This document shows positions 17,987-26,625 of a DNA stretch of 48,214 nt, piece by piece. The position numbers and the translations under genes are program-made. Position 1 is the first letter of the stretch; each line of letters starts with the position of its first letter. Below the pieces are notes generated by a model that saw only the letters and a program-made list of their open reading frames with translations, did no database searches and had not been told where the DNA came from. Source of the stretch: Collinsella aerofaciens (GTDB lineage: Bacteria; Actinomycetota; Coriobacteriia; Coriobacteriales; Coriobacteriaceae); NCBI RefSeq assembly GCF_018785265.1, contig NZ_WQPK01000018.1, positions 1 to 48,214 of the forward strand, given 5' to 3'.

Positions 17987-19600
17987 ATGGCCATCATCAA
18001 CAAGGGTATGTCCAGGCGTTCGTTCCTCGGCCTCACCGGCAGCGTCGCTGCTGTCGCAGGGCTTGGTCTCACCGGCTGCGGTGGCAGCTCTAACGACGAG
18101 GGTTCCGCTTCCGGTTCCACCGATTCCGCTAACCGTGGCGGCGGCGTGATCACCGCTGGTTCCGCTTACGCTCCGTCCAGCTTCGATCCCGCCAGCACCG
18201 GCTCCGCTGTGGGCCTGGGTGCTAACTGGCACGTCGTCGAGGGCCTCTACGGCATCGATTACCACGACTACAGCACCTTCAACGAGCTCGCCACCGACGA
18301 TCCTAAGTCCGTGGACGACACCACTTTCGAGGTCACCATCCGCAAGGGCGCCAAGTTCTCCGATGGCACCGAGGTCACCGCTGACGATGTCGTTGCCTCC
18401 TACACCGCTTGCGCCGCTTCCGCTACCTATGCTCCGTTCTTCCAGCCCTTCGAGTCCATCGAGGCCAAGGACGCCAGCACCGTGACGGTCAAGACCAAGG
18501 TCCCCAACTTCTCCCTGCTCAAGGATCGTCTGGCCATCGTCCGCGTTACCCCGGCCACTCAGACCGAGGAGGATCGCGCCAAGCAGCCGATCGGCTCCGG
18601 CCCCTGGATGTACGACTCTATCTCCGATACCGAGATTACCCTGGTTCCCAATCCTGAGTACAACGGTGAGTATGCTGCCGAGGATAAGAAGATCCAGTAC
18701 AGCATCCTGACCGACCCCACCGCTCGCGTTACCGCTCAGCAGGAGGGCTCCACGCTCGTTATGGAGCTCGTTACCGCTGACGCCGTCGACCAGCTTGAGA
18801 GCGCCGGCTGCAAGATCGATAACGTTCAGGGTTTCGGCACCCGCTTCATCATGTTCAACGTCGCCAAGGAGCCTTGGAACAACGTCAAGGTCCGTCAGGC
18901 TGTCATGTATGCGCTCGACACCGAGAAGATGGTCAGCAACACCTTCGCCGGCCTTGCCACCGCTGCCAGCTGCTACCTGCCCAAGAGCTTCACCAACTAT
19001 CATGAGGCTTCCACGGTGTACAAGACCGACGCCAAGAAGGCTAAGAAGCTCATCGAGGAGTCTGGCATCACCCCGGGTGCCATCACCCTGCGCACCACCG
19101 ACAACGAGCAGATTAAGGGCATGGCCGCCCAGGTCAAGAACGACCTCGACGCTCTCGGCTTCGATGTGACCATCCAGACCGATACCTCGCCGGCCACCTA
19201 CGCTGCCATCGACGGCGGCGAGGCCTACGATATCCTCCTTGCCCCTGGCGATCCTTCCTGCTTCGGCGCCGACCCCGACCTGCTGCTCAACTGGTGGTAC
19301 GGCGACAACGTCTGGATGCAGACCCGTTGCCCGTGGAAGGAGTCCGCTGAGTGGCAGAAGCTCCACAGTCTCATGGACGAGGCTCTTGCCGCCGAGGGCG
19401 ACGAGCAGCAGAAGAAGTGGAACGAGTGCTTCGACATCATTGCCGACAACGCCGTTCTGTACCCCGTTGTCCACGTCAAGACCGTCTCCGCTTCCTGGGA
19501 CGATCCGTCCACTGCGCCCAACGGCGAGGCCCTCGATGGCTTCAAGGGCATCGGCACGACGAGCATGTCCTTCAGGGGCGTTGCGACCGTCAAGGCGTAA
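17987..19600 (+). CDS. Family-5 substrate-binding lipoprotein, probably for sialic acid
   Basis: Extracellular solute-binding lipoprotein of the DppA/OppA class (SBP family 5), 537 residues. The N-terminus has a twin-arginine motif (SRRSFLG, Arg10-Arg11), a hydrophobic stretch and a lipobox LTGC with Cys31 as the lipidated residue, followed by a Ser/Gly linker. The mature domain shows family-5 segments such as TFEVTIRKGAKFSDGTEVTADDV and PIGSGPWMYDS. The ATG at 17987 has AGGAG five bases upstream; the longer frame to 17810 runs through the structured leader. Codon choice is as biased as in gap, suggesting high expression. Gene context (NanA, NanE, kinase) suggests sialic acid as ligand. A peptide or another sugar remains possible. 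Confidence 0.85.
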   Translation: MAIINKGMSRRSFLGLTGSVAAVAGLGLTGCGGSSNDEGSASGSTDSANRGGGVITAGSAYAPSSFDPASTGSAVGLGANWHVVEGLYGIDYHDYSTFNELATDDPKSVDDTTFEVTIRKGAKFSDGTEVTADDVVASYTACAASATYAPFFQPFESIEAKDASTVTVKTKVPNFSLLKDRLAIVRVTPATQTEEDRAKQPIGSGPWMYDSISDTEITLVPNPEYNGEYAAEDKKIQYSILTDPTARVTAQQEGSTLVMELVTADAVDQLESAGCKIDNVQGFGTRFIMFNVAKEPWNNVKVRQAVMYALDTEKMVSNTFAGLATAASCYLPKSFTNYHEASTVYKTDAKKAKKLIEESGITPGAITLRTTDNEQIKGMAAQVKNDLDALGFDVTIQTDTSPATYAAIDGGEAYDILLAPGDPSCFGADPDLLLNWWYGDNVWMQTRCPWKESAEWQKLHSLMDEALAAEGDEQQKKWNECFDIIADNAVLYPVVHVKTVSASWDDPSTAPNGEALDGFKGIGTTSMSFRGVATVKA

Positions 19601-19662
19601 GACTCGCTTGAGTCTGTATGCAGGATGTCGGTCATTGGGGCCGTATCCTCATAGTTGAAACA

Positions 19663-19696
19663 AAGACCCGGGCGGCAACGATGTCGCTCGGGTCTT
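19663..19696 (+). other. Intercistronic hairpin after the nan binding-protein gene
   Basis: A 12-bp stem including one G-T pair (19663-19674 with 19685-19696) and a 10-base loop stands between the binding protein and permease genes. It is not followed by a T-tract. It probably stabilises the upstream message or causes partial termination. Confidence 0.6.
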
Positions 19697-19757
19697 GTAA
19701 TGAGTACCCGTACTCATATACCAGTTGGTCCTACCGACAAAAGAAAGGGGAGAGAAC

Positions 19758-20714
19758 GTGAACAACTTGCTACGTTTGATTGGAAGGCGTCTTGTGGCGC
19801 TGCCGATCATGGCATTGGGCGTCACCGTCCTGGTGTTCTTCCTTATGTCGTTCTCCAAGACCGACCCCGCCTACACGGCGTTGGGTGACGGTGCCTCGCC
19901 CGAGGCGGTTGCCGAGTACCATGAGAAGTATGGTCTGGACGACCCCTGGCCCGTGCGCTACGTGCGCTATATGGGCGATTTGATCCATGGCGACATGGGC
20001 ACCTATGGTGCTGCTCGCAACTCCGTTGCCAAGCGCATCTCCACGGCCCTGCCCGTCACGATGCAGCTGACCTTTATCGGTCTTGCCATCGGTGCGGTCG
20101 TTTCGTTTTTGCTCGGCGTCATCGCGGCACTGTATCGCGACAAATGGCCGGACCAAGTGATCCGCGTCTTTTCCATCGCCGGCTTGGCAACCCCGTCGTT
20201 CTGGCTTGCCGTTCTGTTGATCCTGCTGTTCTCTTCCTACCTTAAGGTGCTCCCGGCATCGGGTGCTCTGCCTCACTTCACCACGAATCCGGTTGGCTAT
20301 CTTGGACGTATGATCATGCCCGCTATCGCCTTGGCATTTCCGCTGACGGGCCAGATGACTCGTATCGTGCGTACCGCCATGGTCGAGGAGCTCGACAAGG
20401 ATTATGTCCGTATGGCTCGCGGCGCCGGCGTTCCCGAGAAGGTCGTCGTCGGCATCAACGTTCTTCGCAATGCGCTGATCACCCCGGTCACCACCCTCGG
20501 TCTTAAGATCGGTTACCTCATGGGCGGCGCCGTCGTCATCGAGGTTATCTTCAACCTCCCCGGCATGGGCACTGCGATTCTGCAGGGCGTTCAGGGCAAC
20601 GAGGCGAACCTGGTTCAGGGCGTCGTTATCGTCGTTGCTCTCGCCTTCATCATCATCAACATCGTGGTTGACATGCTCTACCTGCTCATCAACCCGCGCA
20701 TCAGGACGGTGTAG
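19758..20714 (+). CDS. ABC transporter permease, DppB type (nan cluster)
   Basis: First integral-membrane subunit of the transporter, 318 residues. It begins with the typical LIGRRLVALPIMALGVTVLVFFLMS helix and carries six hydrophobic segments. The cytoplasmic EAA loop is DYVRMARGAGVPEKVVVGINVLRNAL, which contacts the ATPase. The GTG at 19758 is chosen because GGGGAG ends six bases before it; the longer frame to 19725 would add 11 residues before the expected N-terminus. It follows the binding-protein gene across an intercistronic hairpin and is followed after three bases by the fused permease-ATPase gene. Confidence 0.9.
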   Translation: MNNLLRLIGRRLVALPIMALGVTVLVFFLMSFSKTDPAYTALGDGASPEAVAEYHEKYGLDDPWPVRYVRYMGDLIHGDMGTYGAARNSVAKRISTALPVTMQLTFIGLAIGAVVSFLLGVIAALYRDKWPDQVIRVFSIAGLATPSFWLAVLLILLFSSYLKVLPASGALPHFTTNPVGYLGRMIMPAIALAFPLTGQMTRIVRTAMVEELDKDYVRMARGAGVPEKVVVGINVLRNALITPVTTLGLKIGYLMGGAVVIEVIFNLPGMGTAILQGVQGNEANLVQGVVIVVALAFIIINIVVDMLYLLINPRIRTV

Positions 20715-20717
20715 ATT

Positions 20718-22733
20718 ATGGTAAAGATTCGAGAGAAGCAAACCGAGCAGCTCGAGAAGGCTGCCTCCAAGGGGCTCAAGCTCGGTGGCTGGAAGAAGAT
20801 GACGTTGTCTTCTAAGATTGCCGCCGTCGTGCTGGTGCTGGTCGCCCTGACTGCGATTCTGGCGCCCCTTCTTGCCCCCTATAGCCCGGTCGAGATCTTT
20901 ACGGCTCGCCAGGCTCCCGGCAACGGATTTATCTTCGGTACCGACGATAAGGGTCGCGACATTCTGTCGCGTATGCTCTACGGTGGTCGTTACTCGCTGA
21001 TTATCGGCTTTGGCGCCACCGCCATGGCTCTGGTCTGCGGCTCGGTCGTGGGCGCCCTTGCAGCGGTTTCGCGCAAGGCCGTCTCCGAGACGATCATGCG
21101 TATCCTGGACATCATCATGTCCATCCCGGGCATCGCCCTCGCGGCCGTCTTTGTCTCCATCCTGGGCAACTCCGTGCCGTCGATCATCTTCGCCATCGGC
21201 TTTATGTACACTCCGCAGATTGCCCGTATCGTGCGCGCCAACATCGTGTCCGAGTACGGCGAGGACTATGTCCGCGCGGTCATCGTTTCCGGCGCCAAGG
21301 CTCCGTGGATTTTGATCAAGCATGTTCTGCGTAACTGCATCGCCCCGATCATGGTCTTCACCGTTACCCTGGTCGCCGACGCCATCATCTTCGAGGCCTC
21401 GCTGACCTTCATCGGCGCTGGTATCCAGGAGCCCACCGCTACCTGGGGCAACATCCTCGCCGACGCCCGCGGCGGCGTGCTCGCCGGCCGTTGGTGGCAG
21501 GCACTGTTCCCGGGCCTGGCCATCATGATCACCTGCCTGGCGCTCAACATCCTCTCCGAGGGCATTACCGACGCCATGGCCGCTGCTCCCTCCGCCGCCC
21601 TGGATCCCACCGATTCCTCCAAGCGTCGCGAGGCCGACCTGCTGGTCTCCGACCCCGTTCGAGCCTACAAGGAGCAGGCCCAGTCCCTCTCCGCTCGCCT
21701 TGGCGCCCTGCGCGATGTCGAGCTCAAGCGTGACGATCGCCATGTGCCCGACGAGTCTGTTGAACCGATTCTCTCGGTCCGTGACTTCTGCATCCAGTTT
21801 GAGCATCACGGTGATATCAACGTCGTCGACCATGTCAACTTTGACGTCCGTCCTGGTCAGACCATGGGCCTGGTGGGCGAGTCCGGTTGCGGTAAGTCCA
21901 TCACCACGCTGGCCATCATGGGCCTGACCGACGATGACGAGCACCTTTCCGGCGAGGTCCTCTGGGAGGGCCGTGACCTGCTCAAGATGAGCAAGAAGGA
22001 GTGGTTCGGCCTGCGCGGTACCGATATCGCTATGGTCTATCAGGACGCCCTGTCCTCGCTCAACCCCTCCATGCTCATCTCTGCCCAGATGAAGCAGCTC
22101 ACCAAGCGCGGCGGAACCCGCAGCGCCGAGGAGCTCCTGGAGCTCGTCGGCCTCGATCCCAAGCGCACGCTCGAGAGCTATCCGCACGAGCTTTCCGGCG
22201 GCCAGCGTCAGCGTGTCCTGATCGCTATGGCCCTTACCCGCGACCCCAAGCTGGTCATCTGCGACGAACCCACGACCGCTCTGGACGTTACCGTCCAGAA
22301 GCAGGTCATCAAGCTGCTCAACGATCTTCAGGCCAAGCTCGGCTTTGCCATGATCTTCGTTTCGCACGACCTGGCGCTGGTCGCCGAGGTCGCCCACAAC
22401 ATCACGGTTATGTACGCTGGCCAGGTTATCGAGCAGGCACCCACCAAGGAGCTGCTCACTAACCCGATCCACGAGTACACCCGCGGTCTTCTGGGTTCCG
22501 TTCTGTCCATCGAGAGCGGTTCGGGCCGCCTGCACCAGGTGCCCGGCGCCGTTCCGAGTCCGCGCGATTTCCCCAAGGGCGATCGCTTCGCGCCCCGCTC
22601 GAGCCATCCGCGTATTGGCCTGGACACCCGTCCGGTCTTCAAGCGCGTGCCCGGCACCGAGCACTTCTATTCCGAGCTCCCCGACGAGGTGCTCAAGGCA
22701 AATGGTTTGACCCCTCACGCGGAGGTGATGTAG
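20718..22733 (+). CDS. Fused ABC permease (DppC type) and ATPase (DppD type)
   Basis: A 671-residue fusion of two transporter subunits that are usually separate. Residues about 30-290 form a DppC-like permease with an EAA loop (DYVRAVIVSGAKAPWILIKHVLRN). A charged linker of about 60 residues follows. Residues about 350-671 form an ATPase with Walker A GESGCGKS (about 386-393), signature LSGGQRQR (about 492) and Walker B VICDEPTTALD. The reading frame is open throughout and stop codons are absent between the parts, so this is not a sequencing frameshift by itself. From memory, a permease-ATPase fusion is also known in the SatABCD sialic-acid transporter of Haemophilus ducreyi, which fits the context. 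The start is three bases after the previous stop with a weak ribosome binding site. Confidence 0.9.
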   Translation: MVKIREKQTEQLEKAASKGLKLGGWKKMTLSSKIAAVVLVLVALTAILAPLLAPYSPVEIFTARQAPGNGFIFGTDDKGRDILSRMLYGGRYSLIIGFGATAMALVCGSVVGALAAVSRKAVSETIMRILDIIMSIPGIALAAVFVSILGNSVPSIIFAIGFMYTPQIARIVRANIVSEYGEDYVRAVIVSGAKAPWILIKHVLRNCIAPIMVFTVTLVADAIIFEASLTFIGAGIQEPTATWGNILADARGGVLAGRWWQALFPGLAIMITCLALNILSEGITDAMAAAPSAALDPTDSSKRREADLLVSDPVRAYKEQAQSLSARLGALRDVELKRDDRHVPDESVEPILSVRDFCIQFEHHGDINVVDHVNFDVRPGQTMGLVGESGCGKSITTLAIMGLTDDDEHLSGEVLWEGRDLLKMSKKEWFGLRGTDIAMVYQDALSSLNPSMLISAQMKQLTKRGGTRSAEELLELVGLDPKRTLESYPHELSGGQRQRVLIAMALTRDPKLVICDEPTTALDVTVQKQVIKLLNDLQAKLGFAMIFVSHDLALVAEVAHNITVMYAGQVIEQAPTKELLTNPIHEYTRGLLGSVLSIESGSGRLHQVPGAVPSPRDFPKGDRFAPRSSHPRIGLDTRPVFKRVPGTEHFYSELPDEVLKANGLTPHAEVM

Positions 22734-23561
22734 ATGAGCGAGACCGCAGTCAACGGCGTCGAGCCGATCATCTTCCTTGATGACGTCCACGTCACCTTTA
22801 GGACCCGTACCGGCTCGATTCTGCACCCCAACCTGGTTCACGCCGTCCAGGGTGTAACGATTAAGCTCATGCCCGGTCAGACGATCGGCATCGTCGGCGA
22901 GTCCGGTTGCGGTAAGTCCACCACCGCCAACGTCATGTGCGGCCTGCAGGCCCCCACGAGCGGCAAGGTCTACTTTAAGGGCAAGGACGTTACCAAACGT
23001 ACCGCCGAGGACCGTCGCCACATGGGTCGCGTCATCTCGGTCGTGTTTCAAAACCCGGCCACGGCGCTCAACCCCCGCATGGTCGTTCGCGAGCAACTGC
23101 TCGACCCCATGCGCGTCCACAACCTGGGTACCGAGGCCGAGCAGGAGAAGCGCGTCAAGGAACTCTTGGAGCTCACCGGTCTGCCCAGCTCCGCTGCCGA
23201 GGTTCTTCCCGGCCAGCTTTCGGGTGGTCAGCGCCAGCGCGTCGCAATTGCCCGTGCCCTGTCGCTGAACCCCGATGCCATCATCGCCGACGAGCCCACC
23301 TCGGCTCTGGACGTTTCGGTCCGCGCGCAGATTCTGAACCTGCTGACCGACCTTAAGAAGGAGCTCGGCCTGGCCATGGTGTTCATCAGCCATGACATCC
23401 AGACGGTCCGCTATATCTCTGACGACATCATCGTTATGAATGGCGGCAGGATCGTCGAGCAGGGCGAGGCCAAGCAGGTCTTCCAGCACCCCCAGGACCC
23501 CTACACCAAGATGCTGCTCGGCGCTGCGCCGTCGCTGCTGCATCCCAAGCTCGGCGAGTAG
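22734..23561 (+). CDS. ABC transporter ATPase, DppF/OppF type (nan cluster)
   Basis: Second ATPase subunit, 275 residues. Walker A GESGCGKST is near residues 54-62, the Q-loop lies in VVFQNPATALNPRM, the signature LSGGQRQR near residue 162 and Walker B AIIADEPTSALD follow. The ATG directly follows the stop of the fusion gene, with GGAGGTGAT five bases upstream, so translation is coupled. It ends without the Cys-rich C-terminal tail seen in the OppF of the other transporter in this window. Confidence 0.92.
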   Translation: MSETAVNGVEPIIFLDDVHVTFRTRTGSILHPNLVHAVQGVTIKLMPGQTIGIVGESGCGKSTTANVMCGLQAPTSGKVYFKGKDVTKRTAEDRRHMGRVISVVFQNPATALNPRMVVREQLLDPMRVHNLGTEAEQEKRVKELLELTGLPSSAAEVLPGQLSGGQRQRVAIARALSLNPDAIIADEPTSALDVSVRAQILNLLTDLKKELGLAMVFISHDIQTVRYISDDIIVMNGGRIVEQGEAKQVFQHPQDPYTKMLLGAAPSLLHPKLGE

Positions 23562-23577
23562 CCTCGCTTTCCCTCCC

Positions 23578-23605
23578 GTGCGCCCGGTTCCCTTGCCGGG
23601 CGCAC
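23578..23605 (+). other. Intercistronic hairpin between transporter and esterase genes
   Basis: A perfect 10-bp GC-rich stem (23578-23587 with 23596-23605) and an eight-base loop lie 17 bases after the ATPase stop. There is no T-tract after it, so RNA stability or partial attenuation is more likely than termination. Confidence 0.6.
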
Positions 23606-23641
23606 CTCCGTTGCGATTTCGAAAGGTTGGGTTCACGAGCC

Positions 23642-24619
23642 ATGCCAAGTGCTCAGGAGCTACAACATCAATTTGGTGAATATCGAGGCGCCATGCCCCG
23701 TCCATCAGATTTCGATCTCTTTTGGAAGGATCGCATGGCCGAGGCCGACGCCGTCGGGCTTGACTATGCGATTGATACGGCATCGGTCGCCGATGCCGCG
23801 ACCTGCCAGCTTTTCGACCTCTGGTATACCGGCATGTGTGGCGCGCGCCTGCATGCCAAGTACCTTAAACCCGTCTCGGACGAGCCCGTGCCATTGGTAC
23901 TTCAGTTCCATGGGTATCCGGGTGCAAGCCGCAGCTGGTTTGAGCAGGCGTCGTTTGCGGGCATGGGCATGGCACTCATCGCCCTCGACTGCCCCGGCCA
24001 AGGAGGTCCCTCCGAGGACATTGGTGGATTTGAGGGCACAACGGTCGCGGGCCATATCGTCGCCGGTATCGACGGCGACCCGGCCAACCTCTACTATGTC
24101 CGCTTGCACCAAGATATTCGCATCCTGTGCCGCATCGTTCGCGAGCTCGAGGGCATCGATCTTGCCCGTGTGTTTGTGAACGGCGCGTCTCAGGGCGGCG
24201 GTTTGGGCATTGCGACCTGTGCGCTTAACAGCGAGCTTATCAATCGTGCCGCCATCCTCTATCCCTTCCTGTCAGATTTCCGCCTAGTCTGGGATTTGGA
24301 TGCCGACGACATTGCCTACGAGGGCCTGCGCTATTGGTCTCGCTGGTTTGACGAGGACTCGACTCGTATTGACGAAGCCTATGCCAAGCTGGCGTACTTC
24401 GATTCCAAGAACTTTGCCCCTATGGTCAAATGCCCCGTGCTGTTTGGCACCGGCACAGCCGATATCGTCTGTCCGCCAGCGACGCAGTTTGCGGTCTATA
24501 ACAATCTGACCTGCGAAAAGCGTCATGAGTTCTTTGAAGGCTTTGGCCACGAGGAGATTCAGGATTTTGACGATTTGATCATTCCGTTTTTCTGCAAGGG
24601 AGGGGAGGCTCATGTCTAA
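23642..24619 (+). CDS. Acetyl-esterase, acetylxylan esterase/cephalosporin-C deacetylase family
   Basis: An alpha/beta hydrolase of 325 residues without a signal peptide, so probably cytoplasmic. The oxyanion-hole region LQFHGYPGASRSW, the nucleophile elbow GASQGG with Ser183, an Asp in GTADIVCPP and a His in FEGFGHEEI form a complete catalytic set. The family removes O-acetyl groups from sugars. In this cluster it could de-acetylate O-acetylated sialic acid after import (inference). The ATG at 23642 gives the usual N-terminus, but the nearest purine-rich site (GAAAGG at 23621) is about 15 bases away; an in-frame TTG at 23627 would be too close to it. Confidence 0.85.
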   Translation: MPSAQELQHQFGEYRGAMPRPSDFDLFWKDRMAEADAVGLDYAIDTASVADAATCQLFDLWYTGMCGARLHAKYLKPVSDEPVPLVLQFHGYPGASRSWFEQASFAGMGMALIALDCPGQGGPSEDIGGFEGTTVAGHIVAGIDGDPANLYYVRLHQDIRILCRIVRELEGIDLARVFVNGASQGGGLGIATCALNSELINRAAILYPFLSDFRLVWDLDADDIAYEGLRYWSRWFDEDSTRIDEAYAKLAYFDSKNFAPMVKCPVLFGTGTADIVCPPATQFAVYNNLTCEKRHEFFEGFGHEEIQDFDDLIIPFFCKGGEAHV

Positions 24620-25463
24620 GTGCGAGAACAATGTTGACGAGCTGATTGTCCCCGGGCTCGTGGGAATTCCTGGAACGGTTTCGTCAAGGCTCGCAGAATA
24701 TCGGGACTGGTGCGGTGATGTCCAAGCAGATGTTTCTGATTTAGAGACATGCGCTTCGAATCTTGAGATTCAAGGCCTGGCCATTACGGCGATTGACTTT
24801 GTTAACCCCTGCGCCCGTTACTCGGAGGTCTCCTTTGAGCTCGGTGACGATGCGATTCACGCTCGTTTGATCGAGCCTGTCGGTCGCGCCCGAGTATCTG
24901 AGCGCGTGCCGTTGTGCCTGATGTTCCACGACATCGATCGGCCTGTGCGCGGCTGGCATCACATGACGAGATTTGCCGCCATGGGGTATGCCGTCCTCGC
25001 GCTGGATGACGATGTTGCTGGTGCGGACGACCTGCAGCGGGGGATTTCTTCGCCCGCTTTTGTCGAGCGCGTCCGTTGGGGTCGCGCGCTGGCGAAGGTG
25101 GCGCGCAATCTTGATGGCATGGACCCCGACCGCATCTTTGCATGGGGCGAGGGTCTAGGCGGCGGAGTCGCGCTGGCGGTTTCTGCTCTGGACGAGCGGG
25201 GTCTCGCCTGCACGGCGGTTGCCAATCCGCTTCCTGGCGGCCTCGAGGCGCTGTCGTCTCGGGTGCGCGGATCGGTGCTCATGGGCACATCGCTCATGGA
25301 TACCGTGAGCGATCCCAAGGATCAGTTTGCCGTATTCAACGGTCTTGAGTGTGACCGGAGACATATCATCTATGCCAAATACGCTCACGAGCGCATCAAT
25401 GCGTTCGAAAACGAAGTCGTCGACTTTTTTAACCAAACGTTCTACTCGTGTTCTTTGGCCTAG
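24612..25463 (+). CDS. Esterase-family paralogue lacking the catalytic serine
   Basis: A 283-residue alpha/beta-hydrolase-like protein overlapping the upstream esterase gene by eight bases. It aligns with that esterase in several places: MFHDIDRPVRGW with QFHGYPGASRSW, GEGLGGG with GASQGGG, DPKDQFAVFNGL with PPATQFAVYNNL, and YAHERINAF with FGHEEIQDF. At the nucleophile elbow the Ser is replaced by Gly (residue 181), and the oxyanion HGY is HDI, while the Asp and His positions are kept. It is therefore probably non-hydrolytic, perhaps a binding or partner subunit of its neighbour. The frame is intact and has a ribosome binding site (GGGAGG), so it is not an obvious pseudogene. Confidence 0.8.
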   Translation: MSKCENNVDELIVPGLVGIPGTVSSRLAEYRDWCGDVQADVSDLETCASNLEIQGLAITAIDFVNPCARYSEVSFELGDDAIHARLIEPVGRARVSERVPLCLMFHDIDRPVRGWHHMTRFAAMGYAVLALDDDVAGADDLQRGISSPAFVERVRWGRALAKVARNLDGMDPDRIFAWGEGLGGGVALAVSALDERGLACTAVANPLPGGLEALSSRVRGSVLMGTSLMDTVSDPKDQFAVFNGLECDRRHIIYAKYAHERINAFENEVVDFFNQTFYSCSLA

Positions 25464-25531
25464 ACGGCCTGGACACTGCCAACAAGAGTGGGCGGCATAG
25501 GGCTGCCCACCAGACAACTAAGGAGATTCTT

Positions 25532-26452
25532 GTGGCAACTCAGAAATTCACCGGCGTTATCCCTCCCGTCGTTGTTCCCGATACCGAAGACCACCAGCTC
25601 GATGTTGCCTCCTTTGAGCGCAGCATCAACCGCATGATCGATGCCGGCGTCGATGGCTTGTTCTTCCTGGGCTCCTCGGGCGAGGTCGTCTTCTCCACCG
25701 ACGAGCGTCGCCGTCAGATCATCTCCGAGGCCGTCCGTATCGTCGACCACCGCGTTCCCGTTCTGGTCGGCATCATCGACACCGAGACCGAGCGCATGAT
25801 CGAGCACGGTAAGGTCGCTCAGGAGCTGGGCGCCGATGCGCTTGTCGCCACCTGCCCGTTCTATGCCCTGCAGGGCATGACCGAGGTCGAGGAGCACTTC
25901 CGCATCCTGCATGAGGAACTCGACCTGCCCATCTTCGCCTATGACATCCCCGTGTGTGTCCACACCAAGCTCCCGTGGAAGCTCCTTGCCAAGCTCGGTG
26001 CCGAGGGCGTTCTGGCCGGCGTCAAGGATTCCTCGGGTGATGACATCTCGTTCCGCTACCTCGTTCAGGAGAACGAGAAGAACGGCCATCCGATGAGCAT
26101 CCTCACCGGTCACGAGGTTGTTGTCGACGGCGCCTACCTCGGTGGCGCCGACGGTTCCGTTCCGGGTCTCGCCAACGTTGAGCCCGAGGGCTACGTGCGT
26201 CAGTGGAAGGCCGCTCAGGCTGGTGACTGGGCTACCGTCAAGGCCGAGCAGGATCGCCTCAATGAGATTTCGCACATCTGGGATGTCACCTCGGGCGTCC
26301 AGGGTTATGCCGGTGGCGTCGGCGCCTTCAAGACCGCTATGAACCTCATGGGTATCTTCGACAGCCCGACCATGCCGCGCCCGGTGAAGGCCATGACCGG
26401 CGAGAACGTCGAGGCGATCAAGAAGGTCCTCCAGGACAACGGTCTCCTGTAA
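25532..26452 (+). CDS. nanA: N-acetylneuraminate lyase-like aldolase (DapA superfamily)
   Basis: A 306-residue TIM-barrel class I aldolase. The Schiff-base Lys165 lies in AGVKDSSGD and the proton-relay Tyr137 in FAYDIP, the same numbers as in E. coli NanA. The substrate-binding loop is GSSGEVVFS. Family members include N-acetylneuraminate lyase and dihydrodipicolinate synthase; the flanking kinase and NanE favour the lyase, which splits sialic acid into ManNAc and pyruvate. A GTG at 25532 with AAGGAG six bases upstream is the likely start; the longer frame from 25448 overlaps the previous gene and lacks family similarity. Confidence 0.82.
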   Translation: MATQKFTGVIPPVVVPDTEDHQLDVASFERSINRMIDAGVDGLFFLGSSGEVVFSTDERRRQIISEAVRIVDHRVPVLVGIIDTETERMIEHGKVAQELGADALVATCPFYALQGMTEVEEHFRILHEELDLPIFAYDIPVCVHTKLPWKLLAKLGAEGVLAGVKDSSGDDISFRYLVQENEKNGHPMSILTGHEVVVDGAYLGGADGSVPGLANVEPEGYVRQWKAAQAGDWATVKAEQDRLNEISHIWDVTSGVQGYAGGVGAFKTAMNLMGIFDSPTMPRPVKAMTGENVEAIKKVLQDNGLL

Positions 26453-26482
26453 AGCTTCCCCGGGCACCCGACCTCGCCGTTC

Positions 26483-26524
26483 AACCGTGCGGCCATGACC
26501 CATTAGATCAATGGTCACACGGTT
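26483..26524 (+). terminator. Hairpin between nanA and the ROK kinase gene
   Basis: An outer 7-bp stem (26483-26489 with 26518-26524) and an inner stem of eight pairs with one bulged C (26496-26504 with 26510-26517) make a strong fold 31 bases after the nanA stop. TCTTGG follows. It may attenuate transcription into the kinase gene. Confidence 0.45.
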
Positions 26525-26625
26525 TCTTGGCGATCTCGGGCACCTGGAAAACCTTTTCCGCGCTGTGACGGCTAGCCTGACGGCGCATTTCCTGTAGTTG
26601 TTTTTTATCTCCTAAGGAGAGCGAC

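Noticed and set aside
17846-19474. Minus-strand frame of 542 codons opposite the binding-protein gene
   Set aside because: Low-complexity Gly/Val/Asp-rich translation antisense to a well-supported gene.
19770-23783. Minus-strand open frame of 1337 codons across the nan transporter genes
   Set aside because: It is antisense to three clear ABC transporter genes and has no domain-like features; long antisense frames arise from the strong codon bias and GC content.
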